DNA of 8,408 nt, taken from contig JAKDLC010000074.1 of assembly GCA_030453055.1 (NCBI GenBank), positions 1 to 8,408 of the forward strand. The letters run 5' to 3'. Below, in pieces: positions 6,701 through 8,408 of this stretch; positions within the stretch are counted from its first letter, which is position 1; each line of letters opens with the position of its first letter. Both the position numbers and the translations under genes were made by a program. Origin of the DNA: Nitrosospira sp. Its GTDB lineage: Bacteria; Pseudomonadota; Gammaproteobacteria; Burkholderiales; Nitrosomonadaceae. The notes under the pieces were generated by a model that worked only from the letters and a program-made list of their open reading frames with translations, did not search any database and was not told where the DNA came from.

Positions 6701-8112
6701 ATGCGGCGGTGGTGGTTCATGCGGGCGCGGCGGGTTCTCAACTGGTTGCTTATGTCGTGCCCCGCGTACCGCCGGCGAACGCGCAACCAGGCGACTTGGC
6801 CGTACGGCTCAAGCGGGAGCTTGGCACGCGGCTGCCGGAATACATGGTGCCCGCGCAAATCATCGCACTGGCGTCACTGCCGCGCTTGCCGAGCGGCAAG
6901 CTGGACCGTCACGCCTTGCCGGAGCCGGGCGCCACCACGGTTGACGCCTATCGGGCGCCCTCCACCCCTCGCGCCAGCCTGCTTGCGACAATCTGGCAAG
7001 AGGTGCTGGGCGTCGAACGAGTGGGAGAAACCGACAACTTTTTTGCTCTTGGTGGAGACTCGTTGTCTAGCCTGAAAATGATGGCGCGAGTGCGCAATCT
7101 GCCCGAGGCCGGATTCGATTTCAAGCTCCGGGATTTGACGCAGCGCCCCACCATCGCCGCTTTGCTCGGACTGGATGCGCCGGATCGCCAGGCTGCGGAA
7201 GGGACACAGGCATTGCTGGCGCTGAACCTGCCCGGCGAAGAAAAAGCCGGGCCGGTATTCTGTCTTCACGCCGGGTTTGGAACGGTGTTCGACTATCAGC
7301 CGCTCGCGCGCCGGCTCCAGGGTAAGCGGACAGTCTATGGGCTTCCCTGCCGCATGCTGGCCGATCCCGCGCACCGCGACGTTTCTCTTGAGCAAATGGC
7401 CGCGGATTATTGCCGGATGATTCGCCGCGTCCAGCCGGAAGGCCCATACAACCTGCTCGGCTGGTCCTTGGGCGGCGCCCTGGCCGCCATGATTGCCGCG
7501 TTCCTGGAGGCCGACGCGCAAACGGTCGCGTTCCTCGGGCTGGTTGATCCCTTTATTCCCGGTACCGAGCAGCCGCAGCCCGATGACTGGCGGCGCGATT
7601 TTTCTGATTTTGTTTCGGTGGCCGTTCCCGGCACGACGCCCGACGGCGTCGTCCGGGTAATACGGGATGGCAAATCTGGTGATGCAGGGGCGGCCGAACC
7701 GGAGCAGCCCTCGGAGCGGACGGTCGCCGGCTTACTGGAGTCTCTCATTTCGGCCGAACAGGCCCGGGCGCGCGCGGGAGAAGAGGGGAATACGGAGGCG
7801 GGCGGCCACGCTGACATGGGCGCCGAAGAGCTGGCGCGCATCTTTATGGTGGCGCGTCAGTTGAAAGCCCTGTCGCTGCGGGCATCCACGCTGAGTCCCT
7901 TGCAAGTACGGCCAACCTGCTGGTGGGCGGCGACACGCCCGCTGTCCGACCGGCTGGCGCTTGCCCAGCAAATAGAACAGGAGAAATTGCATTCAATCGA
8001 ACTTGACGCCGATCATTTTGCGATCGTGCGAGCAGAGTCTTTGCTGCCGGGGGTGGAATCCGCGCTCGCGGCGATTTCGGACCGCGTGACGAAGGCCGAG
8101 GAGGTTGGTTAA
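1..8112 (+). CDS. Non-ribosomal peptide synthetase, C-terminal part (E-C-A-PCP-C-A-PCP-TE), 5'-truncated by the window
   Basis: This is the terminal part of a multimodular NRPS, a cytoplasmic assembly line that activates amino acids as adenylates, loads them on phosphopantetheinyl carrier domains, condenses them and releases the peptide. Frame 1 has no stop from base 1 to TAA at 8110-8112, giving 2,703 visible residues. The first methionine in this frame (base 124) lies inside the E domain and is not a start, so the gene begins upstream. Visible order: partial epimerisation domain (residues ~1-250), C (~271-710), A (~722-1230), PCP (Ser1272), C (~1341-1775), A (~1806-2310), PCP (Ser2354) and thioesterase (~2416-2695). 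All core catalytic motifs of the two full modules look intact. The two modules are about 3.25 kb apart and homologous. The pockets suggest a basic residue followed by a hydroxyornithine-like residue, so a hydroxamate siderophore is the best guess. I am confident of the NRPS call and less so of the product. Confidence 0.97.
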   Translation, partial: AYWQGLADTPVSLPRDDPQGPNSVLHQASVILRLDRAQTQALLKQAPAAYRTQVNDLLLAALGSALCRWSGHEKILVDLEGHGREDLYADIDLSQTVGWFTSLYPVILDPSGDLDQRLKRIKENLRQIPNKGLGYGLFKYHGTPQQRQALAALPKAEVVFNYLGQFDAGFDEASWTLAPEPVGDLMDAAVSPRHDLSINGHVYEGELSLDVAYSTARYAKATIEAFVKTWRVALEALIVHCTNGVCGVTPSDFPLARITQHELNSLPIPIEQLEDLYPLSPMQSGMLFHSVYDTDGGVYLNQLRVDIEGLEVKRFKAAWQVAMERHDVLRTGFLHQGATPLQWVAKTVELPFVEYDWRNHLLANREQDLDALAQSEHARGFDLAKPPLMRLALVRLADGRHHVIWTIHHLLLDGWSTSQLMGEVLRHYDGGALPPSRGRYRDFIGWLHARDTNASEAYWRERLRGITAPIRLADTGSPLPENTAYGEHVSELERTVTEGLIEFARHARITVNTLVQAAWALLLNRYTGQQTVIFGATVAGRPADLPEAERLLGLFINTLPVVATLKPEQETGAWLRDLQAQNLALREHEHTPLYEIQRWMGQSGQGLFDSILVFENYPIDKALQQSGMGGLVFSEVRNRETSNYPMMVSVMRSDVLCLHYGYACAHFSKAAVDSIAARMNRLLHEITRSATRQLGDIDLLSEAERAQLDAWGVNAQRYADAEPVHRLIERRVEACPDAVALIFGDTELSYAELNRRANRLAHRLIALGVKPETKVGIAVERSSEMIVGLLAILKTGGAYVPLDPAYPRERLHYMVTDSAMGMLLTQSHIRARIPCSPECTVLELDTLDVSGEAAGNPEVSPHGDNLAYVIYTSGSTGKPKGVALPHHALAEHAQGAIGLFGLSAADRMLLFSTINFDSFIDQFFPPLCAGAAIVLSGPQLWDSDTFYRELIDQRITVADLTTAYWFLLAQDFARQGPRDYGVLRQVHAGGEAMSPEGIKAWREAGLGGITLLNLYGPTEATVTAAALDCGSYSSDDSMSMQVAIGSPLAGRNIYLLDANLTPVSPGIPGELCIGGDLLARGYLHRGGLTAECFVADPFDEKGGRLYRTGDLARWRADGQIEYLGRLDHQVKIRGFRIELGEIEAQLLLQPEIREAVVVAGEGPGVTGGARLVAYVSPQTGAGIDNATLREALGEALPDYMIPSAIVVLDSLPLNPNGKVDRKALPEPEFANVDHYEAPQGEVEEALAGIWAEVLGVGQVGRNDNFFELGGDSILCLQIVIKARRAGWKITPRQLFERQTIAVLAEMAETMQEPVVAAAEPARGYLHDYLDVEAIAALPFGANEIEDIYPLAPIQEGMLFHTLEAPGNGLYVTQLSVAVEGLEPARLVDAWRAMVARHAVLRTGFLWQAGLARPLQIVFKQADTPVVQLDWRGLDGLESRLAAYADEDLKREFDFLTPPVARLSLIRLREDCYQLVWTKHHILLDGWGDSLLISDWLRCYAGETLTAPGPGYGHYVHWLAQQDAKATQAFWKSELERVEGATLLSNALRMAGSADNADKRTGYAQIYTHLGVEETSRLQEFVQRERVTFNTLVQAAWGLLLQRYTGKDTVVFGVTVAGRSPNLPKADEILGLFINTIPVPVERRSDLTVSAHLAMLQSANARLREHEHTALADIQRWAGAPGQPLFDSIVVFENYPIAETLRGNERYGLHFGDIEGKGLTGYAMDLQVIVGDTLEIEYSYGRNDFTDDFVLELRSHMEFLLREMMAHPQQPLGELAWMGTQALDQVIALGCNPPASDVPALVSARPREPVHCLIEHNALVQPDAIALLMAEQELSYGELNIRANRLAHRLINMGVGPEVRVGVAMERSLDVIVALLAVLKAGGAYVPLDPEYPVDRLSFMTQDSALSLLITQSKLLSRLEKIAGVLMLALDSADLAAESDSNPEIPVNEHNLAYVIYTSGSTGLPKGVAVTHGPLAMHCRATAEIYGMGLHSCELLFMSFSFDGAHERWLTALTVGAGLAVRDQELWTAEQTYDALRRYGITNAAFPPAYLGQVAEWAAPRGDPPPVELYVFGGEAMPKASYDLIRQTLRPRILINGYGPTETVVTPLIWKTEAGKSFDCVYAPIGRPVGERTAYVLDADMQPVFMGIVGELYIGGYGLARGYLGRAALTAERFVADPFDANGGRLYRTGDLVRWLDDGNIEYIGRADHQVKIRGFRIEPGEIEACLRGITGLADAAVVVHAGAAGSQLVAYVVPRVPPANAQPGDLAVRLKRELGTRLPEYMVPAQIIALASLPRLPSGKLDRHALPEPGATTVDAYRAPSTPRASLLATIWQEVLGVERVGETDNFFALGGDSLSSLKMMARVRNLPEAGFDFKLRDLTQRPTIAALLGLDAPDRQAAEGTQALLALNLPGEEKAGPVFCLHAGFGTVFDYQPLARRLQGKRTVYGLPCRMLADPAHRDVSLEQMAADYCRMIRRVQPEGPYNLLGWSLGGALAAMIAAFLEADAQTVAFLGLVDPFIPGTEQPQPDDWRRDFSDFVSVAVPGTTPDGVVRVIRDGKSGDAGAAEPEQPSERTVAGLLESLISAEQARARAGEEGNTEAGGHADMGAEELARIFMVARQLKALSLRASTLSPLQVRPTCWWAATRPLSDRLALAQQIEQEKLHSIELDADHFAIVRAESLLPGVESALAAISDRVTKAEEVG
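811..2130 (+). other. Condensation domain C1, following the E domain (probably D-C-L type)
   Basis: This domain forms the peptide bond between the upstream peptidyl-PCP and the residue loaded on PCP1. Visible motifs: YPLSPMQSGMLFHS (829-870), RHDVLRTGF near 973-1000, catalytic HHLLLDGWS (from 1222; second His of HHxxxDG), VAGRP and LFINTLPV (about 1660-1683), REHEHTPLYEIQRW (from 1756) and a FENYP segment near 1840. The REHEHT/FENYP wording belongs to the class that in pseudomonad synthetases usually sits after E domains and takes a D-configured donor, which agrees with the E domain immediately upstream. The subtype is inferred from motif wording, not from a phylogeny. Confidence 0.92.
2164..3690 (+). 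other. Adenylation domain A1, predicted basic amino acid (Lys-like pocket)
   Basis: This domain activates an amino acid with ATP and loads PCP1. Core motifs are complete: LKTGGAYVPLD (from 2377), YTSGSTGKPKG (2611-2643), LYGPTEATVT (3040-3069), YRTGDL (3316-3333), GRLDHQVKIRGFRIE (from 3370) and NPNGKVDRKALPEP (from 3640). Aligning by eye to gramicidin synthetase A gives pocket residues D235 (2749), S236 (2752), D239 (2761), D278 (2875), H299 (2959), G301 (2965), L322 (3040), V330 (3064), T331 (3067) and K517 (3652). Two acidic residues in the pocket suit a cationic side chain. From memory the pyoverdine lysine code is DGEDHGTVVK, which matches at six of ten positions and has an acidic residue at 239. 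Lys is the best guess; Orn, Dab or Arg remain possible. Confidence 0.9.
3706..3930 (+). other. Peptidyl carrier domain PCP1
   Basis: This domain carries the residue activated by A1 as a thioester on 4'-phosphopantetheine. The modification site is Ser at 3814-3816 in DNFFELGGDSI (residue 1272). The GGDSI form, rather than GGHSL, is the wording often seen in carriers that pass substrate to an E domain, yet the next domain here is a C domain with no E between them. A phosphopantetheinyl transferase encoded elsewhere would be needed for activation. Confidence 0.93.
4021..5330 (+). other. Condensation domain C2
   Basis: This domain joins the PCP1-bound peptidyl chain to the residue on PCP2. Visible motifs: YPLAPIQEGMLFHT (from 4042), RHAVLRTGF (about 4186-4212), catalytic HHILLDGWG (from 4435), VAGRSPNLP and LFINTIPV (about 4843-4917), LREHEHTALADIQRW (from 4984) and FENYPI (about 5071-5088). 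It belongs to the same motif class as C1, the class usually found after E domains, although the preceding module lacks one. No HHxxxxGD motif was seen at its N-terminus, so it does not look like a dual condensation/epimerisation domain. Confidence 0.92.
5416..6930 (+). other. Adenylation domain A2, predicted hydroxyornithine-type substrate
   Basis: This domain activates the last amino acid. Motifs: YTSGSTGLPKG (from 5866), FSFDGAHERW (5995-6024), GYGPTETVVT (6286-6315), YRTGDL (6556-6573), GRADHQVKIRGFRIE (about 6610-6654) and SGKLDRHALPEP (from 6892). Pocket residues by eye: D (6004), G (6007), E (6016), A (6130), V (6208), G (6214), G (6286), V (6310), T (6313) and K (6898), that is DGEAVGGVT(K). 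The DGE..GGVT pattern and the FDGAHERW context resemble, from memory, A domains for N5-hydroxyornithine derivatives in proteobacterial hydroxamate siderophore synthetases such as ornibactin- and pyoverdine-type systems. No exact match is claimed. An ornithine hydroxylase gene elsewhere in the cluster would support it. Confidence 0.9.
6955..7178 (+). other. Peptidyl carrier domain PCP2 (terminal module)
   Basis: This carrier holds the full-length peptide before release. The phosphopantetheine attachment Ser is at 7060-7062 in DNFFALGGDSL (residue 2354). It is followed by the helix-loop segment ending TQRPTIAALLGL, typical of the carrier C-terminus, and then a short linker into the thioesterase. 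Confidence 0.93.
7246..8085 (+). other. Type I thioesterase (TE) domain, chain release
   Basis: This alpha/beta-hydrolase domain takes the finished peptide from PCP2 onto its Ser and releases it by hydrolysis or cyclisation. The start PVFCLHAGFG (from about 7252) is the usual first strand and oxyanion-hole region. The nucleophile is Ser2489 in GWSLGG (7459-7473). The acid is probably Asp2516 (7546-7548), 27 residues later, the same spacing as in the surfactin TE. The base is probably His2672 (8014-8016) in DADHFAIVR. The Asp-to-His stretch is about 156 residues, compared with roughly 100 in the surfactin TE, so the lid is long and holds a Gly/Ala/Glu-rich, probably flexible stretch around 7660-7830. 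The sequence does not show whether release is linear or cyclic. Confidence 0.92.
8098..8105 (+). promoter_or_regulatory. Strong Shine-Dalgarno site for a coupled downstream gene
   Basis: The bases GAGGAGGT lie within the last NRPS codons, six bases before an ATG at 8112-8114 that overlaps the NRPS stop as TAATG. The match to the anti-Shine-Dalgarno sequence is near perfect and the spacing is ideal, so a second operon gene was probably translated from here by coupling to the NRPS. Confidence 0.7.
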
Positions 8113-8123
8113 TGTCCGACGAG

Positions 8124-8234
8124 GTTAAACATGTGAAGCCGTACGTGAAAAGCGGGAAGAACGACGCCAATGATGCTGAGGCGATATGCGAAGCCGCAAG
8201 CCGCCCGAGCATGCGCTACGTGATGGTAAAGACA
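8124..8234 (+). mobile_element. IS110-family transposase remnant
   Basis: The translation in the frame of the ATG at 8112 contains VKPYVKSGKNDANDAEAI followed by CEAASRPSMRYVMVKT. This is the characteristic stretch of the N-terminal RuvC-like DEDD catalytic domain of IS110-family transposases, including the KNDxxDAEAI block with its acidic residues. Only about 35 residues are present: the protein N-terminus, the rest of the catalytic domain and the C-terminal Ser-containing domain are missing, so it is inactive debris. The left edge is uncertain by a few codons, and the match ends abruptly at about 8234. Confidence 0.78.
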
Positions 8235-8321
8235 TCGGGGTCCCCCGGTTTTGCATGCTCCCCAAACAGGACTGATCAACAGAAAATCGCCCTTGAGCCG
8301 CGAGCCGCACTAATCGCGACC

Positions 8322-8404
8322 GCTCGCTCAGGGACTTTTGCAAGAAGCTCAATAGTAAAAACTGAGGTCACTATGGAGCTTCTTGCAAAAGTCCCTGAGC
8401 GAGC
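8322..8404. repeat. Perfect 29-bp inverted repeat with 25-bp spacer
   Basis: The arms 8322-8350 and 8376-8404 are exact reverse complements (29 of 29) around the spacer 8351-8375. The pairing stops at once outside and inside the arms. The arms carry CAGGGACTTTTGCAAGAAG and its complement, a size and layout that suit insertion-sequence terminal repeats, facing each other or forming a small MITE-like element. No T-run follows the right arm, so it does not look like an ordinary intrinsic terminator. The family is not identified. The position near the window edge also leaves an IS end or an assembly fold-back possible. Confidence 0.75.
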
Positions 8405-8408
8405 AGCC

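Larger units (their letters stand above)
8112..8408 (+). pseudogene. Chimeric open frame: start of a coupled gene running into transposase debris, open at the window end
   Basis: The ATG at 8112 overlaps the NRPS stop (TAATG) and has a strong ribosome-binding site. The frame stays open to the window end (99 codons). It begins MSDE, then at about codon 8 enters a segment resembling an IS110-family transposase, then after base 8234 becomes sequence I do not recognise, and finally reads through both arms of a 29-bp inverted repeat. No single protein family covers it. The simplest reading is that MSDE is all that remains of the original next operon gene, which was interrupted by mobile-element sequence. 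I do not claim that the chimera makes a functional protein. Confidence 0.45.

Noticed and set aside
5689..6858. 389-residue open frame on the minus strand (and the 372-residue one at 3442-4560)
   Set aside because: Both mirror conserved A, PCP or C domain sequence on the plus strand. Their translations are His/Arg/Gln-rich, show no family motif and have no credible start context.
2164..6930. The repeated A-domain and C-domain sequence as a recent tandem duplication
   Set aside because: The two modules share family motifs at about 3.25 kb spacing, but the nucleotide sequences differ widely and the pockets differ. This is ordinary module homology.
8112..8321. IS110 bridge RNA or an intact IS110 element
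   Set aside because: Only a short internal transposase fragment is present. Neither element end nor the flanking non-coding region that would encode a bridge RNA can be recognised.
8322..8404. Intrinsic terminator of the NRPS operon
   Set aside because: There is no run of T after the right arm, the loop is 25 bases, and the hairpin is more than 200 bases beyond the NRPS stop within mobile-element debris. IS-type inverted ends fit better.

Overview
The window is almost entirely one coding region: the 3' part of a large non-ribosomal peptide synthetase (NRPS) gene on the + strand. Frame 1 is open from base 1 to the stop at 8110-8112 (2,703 visible residues), so the true start lies upstream. 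Domain order is E (C-terminal half only) - C - A - PCP - C - A - PCP - TE. This is the end of one epimerising module, two complete elongation modules and a terminal thioesterase. The wording of the domains (E-C linker, C domains with REHEHT and FENYP, TE with GWSLGG) and the moderately high GC suggest a beta- or gammaproteobacterium, with the closest resemblance to Pseudomonas/Burkholderia-type siderophore synthetases. The species cannot be fixed from this sequence.

The binding-pocket residues read by eye give DSDDHGLVT(K) for the first A domain, which looks like a pocket for a basic residue and resembles the lysine pocket of pyoverdine synthetases. The second gives DGEAVGGVT(K), which resembles pockets for hydroxyornithine-type residues. 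With the upstream E domain, this suggests a peptide ending in D-Xaa - basic residue - (hydroxy)ornithine-like residue, released by the TE. That would fit a hydroxamate siderophore. The product is inferred; no tailoring, uptake or regulatory gene is in view.

The last 300 bases are different. A strong Shine-Dalgarno sequence in the last NRPS codons and an overlapping TAATG junction indicate a translationally coupled next gene. Within a few codons that frame becomes a short piece of an IS110-family transposase (about 8133-8234). About 90 bases follow in which I recognise nothing, then a perfect 29-bp inverted repeat (8322-8350 and 8376-8404) around a 25-bp spacer, close to the window edge. The natural downstream part of the operon therefore appears to have been cut off or displaced by mobile-element debris.

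I found no clearly new biological system. The points most worth checking are the E-type signatures on both sides of a junction that has no E domain, the non-canonical A-domain pockets, and the rearranged end of the operon.
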